Made by a program: the position numbers and the translations under genes
Assembly (NCBI GenBank): GCA_035772735.1
Contig: JASDFA010000007.1
Coordinates: 147,249,001 to 147,313,000, forward strand
Origin: Datura wrightii
Lineage: Eukaryota > Streptophyta > Magnoliopsida > Solanales > Solanaceae
Direction of reading: 5' to 3'
Length of the DNA: 64,000 nucleotides
The notes under the pieces: model-generated
Database searches by the model: none
What the model saw: only the letters and a program-made list of their open reading frames with translations
Told to the model about the DNA's origin: nothing
Shown here: positions 22,925 to 34,385 of the stretch, piece by piece
Layout: each line of letters starts with the position of its first letter
Numbering within the stretch: the stretch's first letter is position 1

Positions 22925-25445
22925 ATGGCTGAAAATGGTGGTGCTAGCTCTCCCGGAACCTCCATGCACGGCGTCACCGGCAAAGAACAAACATTCGCCT
23001 TCTCCGTTACCTCCGACCCAAAAATCCCCACGGACACAACGGCGAAATTCGCCTTACCAGTTGATTCAGAACACAAATCCAAAGTCTTTAAAATCTTCTC
23101 CTTTGCAAAACCTCACATGACGACTTTCCACCTTTCTTGGACTTCATTCTTCACTTGTTTCATCTCCACTTTCGCCGCGGCCCCATTGGTCCCGATCATC
23201 CGGGACAACCTTAACCTTAAGAAAAGCGACATAGGAAACGCCGGAATCGCCTCCGTTTCCGGTAGCATTTTTTCTAGGCTTGTTATGGGTGCGGTTTGTG
23301 ACTTGTTAGGCCCGCGTTACGGGTGCGCTTTCCTGATGATGCTTACCGCGCCGACCGTTTTTTGCATGTCGTTCGTGTCATCGGCTGGCGGATACGTCGC
23401 CGTTCGGTTCATGATTGGATTTTCGCTAGCCACGTTTGTGTCGTGTCAATATTGGATGAGTACTATGTTCAATAGCAAAATTATTGGAGTCGTTAATGGT
23501 ACGGCAGCGGGTTGGGGAAATATGGGTGGTGGGGTCACTCAGCTGCTCATGCCGTTACTTTATGAGCTGATCCGTCGGGCGGGTGCGACCCCGTTCACCG
23601 CCTGGCGGATCGCGTTCTTTGTACCTGGATGGTTGCACGTGGTCATGGGTTTATTGGTTTTGGGGTTAGGTCAAGATTTGCCGGATGGAAATCTTAGTAC
23701 TTTACAAAAGAAAGGAGACGTTCCAAAAGATAAATTCTCCAAGGTTAATTAATTAACTTCAAAAAATTGGGATTGAAAAGAAATTAGAGTATAATTATCA
23801 GTTTTTCTTATTTTAATTTTAATTTTTTTGCTTAATTCAGGTTCTTTGGAATGCTGTGACCAACTACAGAACATGGATTTTTGTTCTTCTATATGGTATG
23901 TCACTGGGTGTGGAATTAACCACTGATAATGTCATCGCTGAGTACTTTTTCGACAGGTGAGAAACTATCTTCTTTTCCCCTAATTTCTCCACTCTAGCAC
24001 TCTCTAACATAAACACTCCCTCCATTCTCTAACTTGGTTTGGAAAAATTAAAGTTCAAAAAAATATGAACACTTTTAAAGTTTGTGATTTCTGCAAATTT
24101 AAAATTTTTTTTTTCACTAAAATTTTTAAAACTTATAATTTTAAATATTATTTTTCACTTGGGTTAAATTGGAAGTATAAAAGTTATATTTTTTTTTCAA
24201 ACTTCGAAGTATCTTATTCTTTTTTAAATAGACTAAAGAAGGTGTGTCACGTAAATTGAAATGAAGAAATCAGACTATGTACAATACAATATAAATTTAA
24301 AATTCTTTGCATTTGTAGTACATATTTTAGAAAATATATCAGAAAATGAGTTTAAATAGAGTAACATGATCAATGAACATTCAAGTAAAGTTAGCTTATG
24401 TTAGGTTACTTCGCGATAAAGTTATGTTAGCTTGAAACTAATATAATACTTCCTCTGTCCCAATTTATAATTTTTCTTTTAAGTTTGTCCTAAAAAAAAG
24501 GTCACATTTATATAATTAGAAATAACTTTGTTTTGAAATTCTCTTTTTACCCCTAATGAAATGATTTATCGCAACACATATGTCTAAGATTTGTTTCAGA
24601 CCATCTTCATTTCTTTGTTAATGTACTATATAAAATGGGACGAAAAGAATAATATGCTATAATAGGTTAAATTATAGTAATAGTGAAAAAATCGCTATAT
24701 AAAAGGCATGTTGAAGAAACGAAATAAACTCAGATGATTGATATCACCTAATATAATTTTTTTGGTTTAATATTAAGATTTAACCTTAAGCTTCGGACCG
24801 CCGGCACAATTGCTGCAACATTTGGCATGGCTAACCTATTGGCTCGACCATTGGGAGGCCTAACTTCAGACATTGCGGCTAAAAGGTTTGGCATGCGAGG
24901 CCGTCTTTGGAATCTATGGATCCTCCAAACATTCGGAGGAATCTTTTGTATTCTCCTAGGAAAATCCAACAAACTCCCGATTTCGATTTTATCAATGATA
25001 CTTTTCTCAATTGGTGCACAAGCAGCCGCTGGTGCCACATTTGGTATTATCCCTTTTATTTCGAGGCGTTCACTCGGCGTTATCTCCGGGCTAACCGGAG
25101 CTGGTGGAAATTTTGGTTCGGGTATAACTCTAACTTCTTTTTTTCACCAACGCGAATTATTCGACTGCAACTGGATTGTCGTATATGGGGTTGATGATTG
25201 TGGTGTGTACGCTTCCCGTTACGTTGGTGCATTTTCCACAATGGGGAAGTATGTTCTTGCCCGCTAGTAAAAATGCGACTAAATTTAATGAAGAGTATTA
25301 TTACGGGTTGGAGTGGAATGAAGAGGAGAAACTCAAGGGGTTGCATGAGGGGAGTTTGAAGTTTGCCGAAAACAGCCGGTCGGAAAGAGGCCGGCGGGTG
25401 GTGTCCATAGCAACTCCGCCACATGATACACCACCTGTTGTGTGA
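22925..25445 (+). CDS. NRT2: High-affinity nitrate transporter NRT2 (frameshifted here)
   Basis: Plasma-membrane nitrate/proton symporter of the major facilitator superfamily. NRT2 proteins normally work with the NAR2/NRT3 partner in root nitrate uptake. Exons by GT-AG sites: 22925-23743, 23841-23956 and 24778-25445. The N-terminus carries GSSMHGVTG-like text (GTSMHGVTGKEQTFAFSVTS). Membrane helices follow, with the MFS signature around GSIFSRLVMGAVCDLLGPRY, then the nitrate-signature stretches FVSCQYWMSTMFN, AAGWGNMGGG and GLTGAGGNFGSG, and the usual hydrophilic tail (FAENSRSERGRRVV). With one T removed from the T7 run at 25138-25144 the joined frame would be 533 aa, a normal family length. 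As given, the frame shifts there and stops at 25265-25267. This is either a sequence error or a recent null allele. The family is certain; which paralogue it is, is not. Confidence 0.9.
24449..24650. repeat. Stowaway-like MITE in NRT2 intron 2
   Basis: Left end CTTCCTCTGTCCCAATTTATA and right end ATATAAAATGGGACGAAAAG are approximate inverted repeats of the 'CTCCCTCYGTCCCAA' Stowaway type. It lies wholly inside the second intron (23957-24777). Another isolated CTCCCTCCATTCTCTAAC end occurs at 24017. Confidence 0.5.
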
Positions 25446-27690
25446 ACTATATATGTTTCACAATGGAATGAATAAGATGATGAATTTAAGTTATATATAC
25501 ATATATATATATAGCTGATAACACATTAGTATGTTTAATTGTTTGTATGTAGCAGGTTATTACTTTATTTTTCATGTTATTTATTATTAAAATTATGTTA
25601 TATATTATTATTAATGGATTATACACGCAACGCGTAGAAGTTAAAGCATAAGACAATCACAAGAAATAACCAATTCAGCCTTGTTTGGTATAGTCTATGA
25701 CTCTACAAGGTATGTAACATTAAACATGGGCCGGGTCAGTCTAGTTTATTAGGCTGACAGCCTTGTAAGATTGGCCAGCAATCACCCCAAGCCCTCTTTG
25801 TAAGGGACTGTGATAGGATTTTTTGTTGCCACTTTCAAAAATTTGACCTCGTCAAGAAAAACATTGCAAAAATGACTGTTTCTCGAGCAAAATTCTAGCG
25901 GATTGTCGATATTGTTTATTTGATACTGGGGAAGATTAATCGTTAGAATTTTGATCACAAATCATGATGAATTGCTAGAGTTTCAGTCACAAGATTTGTC
26001 TTAATAACAAGTTATGCTGATCTTCAAAATTTTGACCACAAATTATGAAGAATCGCCAGGATCTTTCAGCATTTGTTGCTGACAATTCTGGCGATACACT
26101 AGAATTTAGCCTGAAATCCTTATGATTACGATAAACTTGTTCTGTAATTTTCAGTAAAATGTCAATTCCAATAATTTTCAATAGTTAGATTCAACTCAAA
26201 CTTTCAAGAATCAATTGAACCACTTCATTTTGTTCTACAAACAAGCTCAATAAAACTCAACAATAATATTATTCAAGTTTATTCAATCAGTTTTTCTTAA
26301 CTGGGTCAAAAATTAAATGGGCTGGTGTGCTTACCCGTGTAGGTTCCTGTAGGGGGTATGGGCCTAGTCCCAACTTTCACAACCCGGCCGAGAACTTGTC
26401 TAAATCACCTTCTAATTCCCGTACATTGTATTCTTCTTTAGTTTAAGGTCACCAACCAACTATGCAAACAAAGCTCTTAGTCATAATATGCTTAACTTTT
26501 TGCAAAATCAACCTAATTAAATAATTAAATCGATAGACTTAACGCGCGCGCACACACAAAAAAATTTAATTCTTGTACGGAATATTATGAACATGTTATC
26601 ATTTAATCTGGATCTATTTGTTTTGACGAGGTAACAATTGATTAAAGGAGTGTGGATTCTTTTTTTATTGTTTCTTTTATTTCCACGGTATTATTTTTTT
26701 CTTTACCTCTTTCTAGGAGCTTCAATCTTTTTCGCTTTCTTGATGAATCGATGATTCGAACCAACAAATTTATAATTAGAGGTGAAGAATGCTTACCATC
26801 TCAACAACCTATTACAGTATTATTCACTGTACTAGTTGTTGTTGGCTCTTTGTATAGGAACACATGCAAGCAGTGACTAGGGTTTGAGACTTGAAATAAA
26901 ATGATTGAACCAACTTCTAATTTTGCGTTTAGAGATTCAAAATCTCGCAATATATATACATAAAAAATAAAAAATAAAATTATCTTGTTATACACATTAT
27001 AATTTTTTTATAATTCTACTCTAGTATTTCTATACTAATGGTTGGGTGTTTTCAAATTTGGGTACCAACTTGTCAAAATGAAGTTTCAATTTAACCTCAT
27101 TTACAGGTCACAATCTTAGTCATGTAATAGCTGAAGCGAGCAACAATCTCAGAGACAGTTACTATTAGCTATTCTATAAATTCACCACCTCCCCGCTATC
27201 GTAACTATATGATTTTATTTGACTATATGCGAATTTATATTTATTTTTTGCCAGTATTATAGTTTATCACTATTTTACGAAGATTTTTATTATTTGAACT
27301 TATACTAGAATCAATAAAAAATCCTCTATCTCTTACTTTCTCAATCATCTTGCTTCCATTATTGCATTGTTATTCATATTACATCATTTTGTTTATATTT
27401 ATTTAATTAACTTAATTTGGATTATTAGATTATTATTTGATTTATTAAAAGGATGGCTCTTTTGAACTCAAAAGCTAATTCTCAAAGTTTTTAATTAACA
27501 AATTTTAGGCTAAACAATTTGCACTAATACTCAATTTAATTAAGATAAAACGCGATATAATCTCACAACAACGTATCATCATTAAGAATTAAAAAAGAAA
27601 AAAAAAGCAAGTAAAATTTGCATCATAATTTGTTCAACATTACTATATGGCCGGTAAAGCTATTGTCACTCAAATAAAAAACCTACTGTA
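25446..27690. other. Intergenic, diverged repeats, no gene seen
   Basis: A TA-rich run at 25494-25513 follows the NRT2 stop. 25940-26080 contains two related segments (GAATTTTGATCACAAATCAT and AAATTTTGACCACAAATTAT, each followed by GA..AATYGCYAG), which suggests old repeat material. 26543-26556 is a short CG/CA dinucleotide run. No coding region is supported. Confidence 0.35.
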
Positions 27691-27699
27691 CTCGGGAAC

Positions 27700-27850
27700 A
27701 GGGTCTGGTAAAGTTGAGGGGTCCATCCGAATTCTTTTTGGCAAAAAAATTCATTATATATATATATATGATTAAAATTATTTTTTACGTATATATAATA
27801 AATGTATTGAACCTCGTTAATAAAAATTCTGACTCCATTCCTGATCGTAC
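27700..27850. repeat. hAT-type MITE remnant, third copy
   Basis: Contains GGGGTCCATCCGAATTCTTT, a TA run, ATTAAAATTATTTTTTACG, TAATAAATGTATTGAACCTC and AAAAATTCTGACTCCATTCC, in the same order as the copy at 11322-11506. Confidence 0.55.
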
Positions 27851-28445
27851 TAATATAACATTTGTCTCCTTCTCAATACAATAATGTTCACCTGTCACTT
27901 CGAAATATGATAGTACGTAGTACAATTTTTTTCTTCCCTACTAAACGATAGAAACCATTCGATGATTTCATGTGTGTAAAGTTGAAAAGGAGTAAATGTA
28001 AATTTTGTACAAAATTATAGATCACCTAAATTAAGATAATAATTATTGGAAAAAAAAAAAACCTTGCACGAAGTCGATCACTCAAATCCAGTACTAAAAA
28101 ATGAAGTGACATATATAATATGATCAATGTAATCCCATAAGTGTGGAGTCTGAAGAGGGTGGTGTGTCTGTAATCTTACCCCGTGTCTTATGATGGTACA
28201 AAGATCATTTTCGAAAGACCCTTGACTCAAAAAAAACATGTAAAAGAATAAGTATGTTATAAAATAAATACAACAGTAAAGAAGTCATGGCGAAAACAAC
28301 GAAGAAGAGAACAGTAACACCAAGAAATAATATGATGACTAACAAAGAAAACAATAGATAATATTAAAATCGAAGAATAAGCAAGAGATTAATTAAGAAT
28401 AACAAGTGATATATGTATTACAAAAACCATACGTACATAACTACA

Positions 28446-28462
28446 TATATATAAATATATAT
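28446..28462 (+). promoter_or_regulatory. TATA element of the DVL gene
   Basis: A TATATATAAATATATA stretch ends about 70 bases before the ATG at 28532, at the right distance for a short 5'UTR. Confidence 0.5.
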
Positions 28463-28531
28463 CCTCTACAGAAAGTCAAATATACCAGTACTACATAAAT
28501 GTGTTTTTTTTCTTTCTTTCTTTTCATATCC

Positions 28532-28735
28532 ATGGCAGCAAGAGAATTCGAAATTGAAGAGAACACTATAATTAGTGGTAATGGAAATTGTTGCACTACG
28601 CAAAATTCGGAGAAAAATACATTGAGAAAGAAGTGTTGTGATTTGGCAAAGAAGCAGAAGGCTAAGTTTTACATTCTCAGGAGATGCATAGCTATGCTTG
28701 TTTGTTGGCATGAGAGAAATGATCATTGGATTTGA
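28532..28735 (+). CDS. DVL/RTFL (DEVIL/ROTUNDIFOLIA-like) micropeptide
   Basis: A 67-residue single-exon frame. The N-terminal half (MAAREFEIEE onward) is variable and acidic. The C-terminal block, with KKCCDLAKKQKAKFYILRRC then IAMLVCWHE, fits the conserved RTF domain of DVL/RTFL peptides (basic KQ.A.FYI.RRC followed by a hydrophobic MLLCWH). Family members are plasma-membrane-associated small peptides that limit cell proliferation along organ axes; the role here is by family. An upstream in-frame ATG at 28499 would add 11 hydrophobic residues, but the second ATG matches the family start better. Such genes are often missed by automated annotation because of their size. Confidence 0.85.
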   Translation: MAAREFEIEENTIISGNGNCCTTQNSEKNTLRKKCCDLAKKQKAKFYILRRCIAMLVCWHERNDHWI

Positions 28736-28794
28736 AGATTATTAAGTGTATGTATATAAAATTCTTCATGATCAATTTTAGCTTATAGTTTATA

Positions 28795-29139
28795 CTCCCT
28801 CCCTCAAATTATATGTTGCTTTTTTGCTTTACATGTATGCCTCGTAAGAAATATTTATTCAGAGGAATTTTTGACTACTTCAACCTTATTTATATCTCAG
28901 TTATATTCTCCCTCCATTAAATGTTATACTCAATAATCAAGGACTTTGTATTTTTCAAGAAAACTTATACTAAGGGTAAAATGGAGAAAAATTAATTAAT
29001 TTTGTCTTTAACATTTAAAAGGATAAATACTTTTAAAGAACTATATTTTAAAAAAAAGTGAAAAGTAGAGAAGGTTTAGCGGTTAGTAAGAAACTCCTCA
29101 ATCAAGATGAATGAGACAGATAATTTGAGATAAAAGGAG
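28795..29139. mobile_element. Stowaway-type MITE, 345 bp
   Basis: Left end CTCCCTCCCTCAAATTATAT and right end (inverse) CTCCTTTTATCTCAAATTAT match, with TA on both sides (28793-28794 and 29140-29141). A second CTCCCTCCATTAAATG terminus at 28911 suggests a nested or composite insertion. It lies just downstream of the DVL gene. Confidence 0.65.
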
Positions 29140-29689
29140 TAGTAATTTTAAATCTTGATTTTTGGGTATTTTAGGCTTCATGATTTTGTGTCTTAATTTT
29201 ATCATCTTGCTTCAAAGTTTCTTGGGAAGAAGCTAATATATTTCTTAAACATGTGATGAAAATTATGATATATATATATTTAGAGATGCCAATTCAAGAT
29301 TTGTTTCTAGTGCCCAACAAAATTATTTTGTGTAAGAAGTTACTTTATTCGATCCTAAATATTAATCATTTTATCAAATTGAATTTGGTCAAGATATTTG
29401 AGGTTTTAGATAAGCAATAAATTACATTTTTTTTCAATTCCACGTTACTAATTGCGCCCAATAAAGTGTTAATTGAGTGAGACGTTTGAGTAAAAGTATA
29501 GTTTAAATATGTTTGTTGTGAAAGTTTTGAAATAGTGATAGAGAGAGAGAGAGGAGAAATATAGAAGAAAGAGAAGATGTTTTGGTATATGAGAAATGAC
29601 TATACAGAGTACATTATACACAAACGCAATTGGTAAGCTTGTGCTATTAATCACTAATTTAACATTCTAATCTCTACTTAACCACTAAT
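29140..29689. other. Intergenic, no gene seen
   Basis: AT-rich DNA with a short (GA)n run at 29539-29554. No domain-bearing frame or clear repeat boundary. Confidence 0.4.
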
Positions 29690-30084
29690 TACAAGGCTTG
29701 GATAACAGGAACCCATGTTGTGCTCGACCAAGGCCCTTTGTCAACGTATCTGCCAATTGAAGATTAGTCTTTACATGCTCGGTTTGTATTAATTAAGCAT
29801 GCTTATATATCTTTTTCCTAATAAAATGACGATCCATTTTTATATGTCTTGTTCTTTCGTGGTAGATCGGATTAGCTGCACTCTGTAGGGCAGCTTTGCT
29901 ATTACAGGTAACCTCAACCTCTAGTTCAATTATGTGAACAAGCCAACTAATCATACCACTTCAGCTGTTGCAATTATCATACTCCTATACTCAGCTTTTC
30001 CTAAACATTCGGAGATGGTATTTTGGTTTTTGAAATTTCAAGAAACCAATGAAAATCTCCTGTCTTCCCTGGACCCTGCGCATA
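29690..30084 (-). pseudogene. Ty1/copia RNase H remnant
   Basis: On the minus strand, across frameshifts, the text reads GKAEYRSMIIATAEVVWLAC, then SKAALQSAANPIYHERT, RTRHIKMDRHFIRKKIYKHA and HVKTNLQLADTLTKGLGRAQ. That is the RNase H C-terminus of a Ty1/copia polyprotein (the family pattern is EAEYRS..T.EV.W, HERTKHIE.D.HF.R and LAD.LTK). Stops and shifts make it non-functional. A CACTA-like element inserted directly next to it. Confidence 0.8.
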
Positions 30085-30346
30085 TACTACTAAAAATAGA
30101 GATTTTTCCCATAATAAATTAATGAAAAATTTATGTATAATTTTCCCACTTATTTTTCACCAAACTAATTTATTGGAAAATTGCTCAGCGGTAAATAGTT
30201 TCTCATTGAAATAGTGAGAAGTTTCATAATTTTTTCATGTGAAAACACTATTATTTTTTCTTTTCCCACTGATAATCGGTGGGAATCACCACTTAACATT
30301 TTTTAGTAAGAAATTTCAATGAAAAAATAATAATTTTTCAATAGTG
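30085..30346. mobile_element. Small CACTA-like element, 262 bp
   Basis: Starts TACTACTAAAAATAGAG (first base presumably mutated from C) and ends in CAATAGTG, the inverse of CACTATTG. It is flanked on both sides by the 3-bp repeat ATA (30082-30084 and 30347-30349), as expected for CACTA/CMC transposons. The inverse of its right part (CACTATTGAAAAATTATTAT) matches the left end of the element at 58162. It has no coding content and interrupts copia remains. Confidence 0.6.
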
Positions 30347-30539
30347 ATAGCGGGAGCTCAGTGCATCGCACTCAATGAATAACCTATCTTGACAAGGAAA
30401 TCATTCATAGTCTTTCTGGTTATGAGGCAAGTGGTCAAATATGCATCAGAAAGCACTATTATCTCATTTGACTGCCTTGATTTTCAGTCAGTGTTTGCAA
30501 TTCCTTCTCTGTAGCAGTGATCTACTTGGAATCCTGTAA

Positions 30540-31100
30540 AGCCTCTTCATAGAAACCGGTCTCACTGTTGAATATTTGGTGTCCTTTCATAGAACACCTT
30601 AAAAGGTGATAAACCTTGCAATACTGCAGAGGCAGTTTGTTGATAAGATACACAACTATCATTTTTGGACATATAAGTCCCAGAATTTCAAAGGGATAAA
30701 ACCTTGAAGCCTTAGCTATTTCAAGAATCTGTTTATGCTTTGTTTTCACCACCCCATTCTGCTGGGGTGTGTGGACACAAGAGCTTTACTAACATTACTT
30801 TTCATCTTCAAGAGAAATATTCTTGTTATCCTACTATAACCATCAACCAATGTAAGAAAATATTCATATGCATCATCTGTGTTTATTCTGTTGAACCCCC
30901 AAACATCAGCAAGAATCAAATCAAAAGGTCTCCTACCTTTGCTAGTGCTATTTTGAAAGGAAAATCTTCTCTTCTTAGCTATGGGACATACATAACAAAG
31001 AATATTTCCACTAGTGCTGGACTTTAATATAGACATTTGATGGAGTCCAACTCTCGTAGTGTCATAATTCCTCTTCATTCTTTATACCTATAGGCTATAG
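30540..31100 (-). pseudogene. Ty1/copia integrase remnant
   Basis: Minus-strand frames read, from high to low coordinate: GLHQMSILKSSTSGNILCYV with a C..C-type pair, FDLILADVWGFNRINTDDAY, YFLTLVDGYSRITRIFLLKM and, after a shift, HTPQQNGVVKTKHKQILEIA. These are the zinc-binding and catalytic-core regions of a copia integrase (pattern PFDLIH.DVWGP and YFLTIVDDYSR). Shifts and missing segments mark it as dead. The reverse transcriptase between this and the RNase H piece is absent. Confidence 0.8.
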
Positions 31101-31281
31101 CTGATACAAAATGATGGACATTGTGGATATAACCTTGTAGCAACCTACATTGTCCTACATGTGTTATAATTGTGTTACTGTCATTTGAAAAATGCACTTT
31201 CTTATTCGTTCTACTATCATGAATTGCATTCCTATTAAATTGTTATATGCTCAAATATGATATGACAATCTTACACTGAAA

Positions 31282-31581
31282 TTATATCACAAAGAATATT
31301 ATCGTAATATCTCCAAATGGAAAAAAAATCATGCATTGCTTAGTCACCTTAAACTCACCAAAATTATTCAACCATTGCTGCTCATAAGGAGTAGTGTGTT
31401 TGATGCAAACAAGTTCCAACTTTTCCACCGCGTGTGAATTCACCACATTAACATCATTTCCACTATCAATAATCATAGAGCAAATTTTACCCTTTATCCC
31501 ACTCCTTGTATGAAAAATATTTTCCCTCCTTAAATTGGTGACATTCATATCCTCCAATCGTGTGGTCATCATACAACGCAC
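31282..31581 (-). pseudogene. Ty3/gypsy protease-region remnant
   Basis: A 99-residue open minus-strand frame reads RRENIFHTRSGIKGKICSMI, IDSGNDVNVVNSHAVEKLEL and PYEQQWLNNFGEFKVTKQCM. This matches the aspartic-protease region of plant Ty3/gypsy polyproteins (family pattern CSLIIDGGSCTNV...L.LPT..H..PY.LQWL). The catalytic DSG motif is present (IDSG). No adjoining gag or reverse transcriptase is seen, so this is a fragment of a different element from the neighbouring copia pieces. Confidence 0.75.
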
Positions 31582-31599
31582 TTCAGCTAAGTTGATATC

Positions 31600-33267
31600 A
31601 TTTTGATCTCTTCATTTAGCCTCCCTGCAAGTCTGTTCTTTATCACCGCTACCTATTTGAGACATTTCAAAAAGAATATCAAAGAAAATAAAGATCTCTC
31701 AATTTGTTTTTTTTTCTCTCTATTGATCTCACTTTCTCTTGCCTTTTTCTACTCAAATTACTACCTTTGGATAGATCTTTTAGGATTTATATATAAACCC
31801 TACTAGTAACAACCCTTTAGAAGAAAGATGTAGAGAAAAAAAAATTTACCAACACCAAGACAAATTAGATTTGATGAGACAAGAAAAAAGTTTAATTTGT
31901 GTAGCAAAAAATATTTTTTCTCCTAATTTTCCCTTTTTTTGATTTTTGCTCTTTGACATAATAAATCAAGAATCAAAACAAATTAAAATTTCTTAAAAAT
32001 ACCTTAATTCATTCCTCATGTTAAATAGATTATGCCAAATCTGAATATAACTTTACGATTGGGGCTATCCCAATAAAAGAATCTCTCATTGTTAAAAATT
32101 AAACTCATTAAATTTAAATTTTGAATTCAATAAAACGGATAATATTATAGTTAGGAGTATACAAATAAAATCGACAAATCGCACCAAATTGATAATTCGA
32201 GTCAAACCGAGAAAAAAAAGCTCGACTAGTGATTTGGTCTGGTATAAATATCCGACCATAATTGATTTTTTTGTTTGGTTTAAACTAAAAAAAGTCAAAG
32301 CGAACCAAACCAACCCGATATTAAATATATATAATATTTATAAATATTTTATATAATTTATAAATACTTATTAAATTTTTTCATAGTTTTTATCTTTTAA
32401 CATATTATTTCAAGCTTGGACTTAGAATTTTGAACGATCGAATAAGTTTTATAGCTCATAGATTACTAATACCAATAAAAAAAATAATTTTGAGAAATGA
32501 CAATAATATGATATAATATTAAAGATATATTTTGCGAATATTTAGTTTAAGATTACAAAATTTTAAAATCTTCATTGCGTTTAAAAATTTCATTTCAAAT
32601 CAAAATTAGATAAATAATTTGAATATACGAGAAAAATATTTTAATTTTGATGTGTTTCTTGTGGTGTTAGCTCTCTAGCTAGATAGCTTCTTCGCGTGGT
32701 TACAACTTTGCAACATATATGCATATATATCCAACCACAATGTCACTTCTTTGTTCAGAGAGAAGAAAACGAACAACTAATAAAAAAGGATTATAAATCT
32801 TTTTGTTACATGTTAATTATTAGGTATTCCAAAATGGAAAATGAGATTTCTTTATAGAATTTGACAAAATTATAGTAAGTGCAAAATTTTCGTAAGAGAA
32901 GTCATGAGACAAAGAGACCAATGATTATAGTAGGTAGAACGTGAAATTAAGATCCATGTGGAATTGCTTCCCCTAAAATAGGTTAGTCTAGTTAGGGCAC
33001 TTGTAGTTAAAAGGAAAATGATTCGATGAAGAGTAACATTAAAAGGAAAGTGATTTTTTTAACTTTTTCTTTCTCCACTCTTATGCTACATCATTGATTT
33101 GATAGTGATTTGCAATATTGTTGAGAGATCGTTGTTTCCACGTGGGGTTGTTTGGTACGGAGAATTTTTTTTTTTACGTTAGAAAATATATATATATATT
33201 GTTTCAAGAACATTTATGTATAGTTGACCTGAAGTTCCACCCTTTAACACCGACTCAGACCCTTATC
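31600..33267. other. Intergenic with hAT-like repeat, no gene seen
   Basis: 32140-32335 contains the motif set TAGGAGTATACAAATAAAAT, GAGTCAAACCGAG and GAACCAAACCAACCCGATA, which resembles the 'AACCGA' class of hAT-type repeats (see 48369-49179). No coding region is supported. Confidence 0.4.
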
Positions 33268-33460
33268 CCGACCAGGGGCAAAGCCAAGTGGAGAAAAGAG
33301 GGTTCATCGGCAAAAAACTATACTACTATATATACAAGCTTAAAATTATTTTTAATGTATACATAGTAGATGTTGAACCCCCCCTTAACTTCTTTATGTG
33401 TTTACCTTTTTATATTTTGAACCCCTTAATGACGAAAATTCTGACTCCGTCATTGATCCT
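33268..33460. repeat. hAT-type MITE remnant, fourth copy
   Basis: Well-preserved copy: GGGGCAAAGCCAAGTGGAG at the left, GTAGATGTTGAACCCCCC and TATGTGTTTACCTTTTTATA inside, and AAAATTCTGACTCCGTCATT at the right (the inverse of an AATGACGGAGTCA-like left end). Confidence 0.6.
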
Positions 33461-33690
33461 GACTCAATGCCTGACTTGACCCCAACATTGATTCGATACA
33501 CGACCCCAACCTCACCTCAAAACTTGATCCTCGACCAGACCTTGATCTAGCCCTAACCCTACAATCGACCCCAGCAATGATCCAGGATCTGATGCTAACT
33601 CGAGAACTATAACTCGACCCTAATTGCAAAACCTTGGCCTGAAATCCAACTCTCGACATCGAATAATACTCTAGATCTACCACTAATAGT
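33461..33690. repeat. C-rich degenerate minisatellite
   Basis: A run of short imperfect repeats built around 'GACCCCAAC', 'TTGATC' and 'CTCGACC' units directly follows the MITE copy. A minus-strand open frame across it is low-complexity and serine/arginine-rich, and is not called. Confidence 0.4.
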
Positions 33691-34385
33691 ATATTGATAC
33701 AAGAATATGAGTCATGTGCAATTATGCAATGGAAAAGAGTAATTTTGTACAACCGGTGCAAATTTTCTGACTAGTAGATTATTATGATATTTTTCAAGTT
33801 ATCATATTGTCGTTTTTATGAAAAATTACATGTCATATATTAACGTAACCGGTTATAAAAAGAATTATACACAATCAATGTGTATATGTGTGTATTATAA
33901 TCTTAATATAATCAATTAAATATCACATAATGACAAAAAGAATTATACACATCCTAAAAACCTATAGTTAATTTATAAAGTTGAAAACGTCTTAAGGTAA
34001 CTATTAGAATCTCCTTTGTTATTACCTGCTCTAAAAATTCATATTTTTCCTCTTTGAAATATCACTCTCATGACTATGTTTTGCCAAAAGATTAAAAAAC
34101 TTCTGCTGTTTAGCCAGTCTATAGTTAAGCTCACTTTTGATTTCTTGAGGGAACTTACCACACCAAAGCCTTATATAGAGGGGAAAATGATTTATAAATG
34201 ACAGCTTTGGAAGATTGAAATATATATTATAAACTGAGCAAGAAGATCCAAACATAAAATTATAAACTGAGAGCAGCAAAGGAGAGATTTCAATTTGCTA
34301 CTCAAGAGTTTCTCAACTTAATAATTAGAGCCCATTTTACAGGGTTGCAATGTATTGTAAAATATGAAAATAAAACTTGGACAGC

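Noticed and set aside
24748..25038. Minus-strand frame opposite NRT2 exon 3
   Set aside because: Antisense shadow of a real exon.
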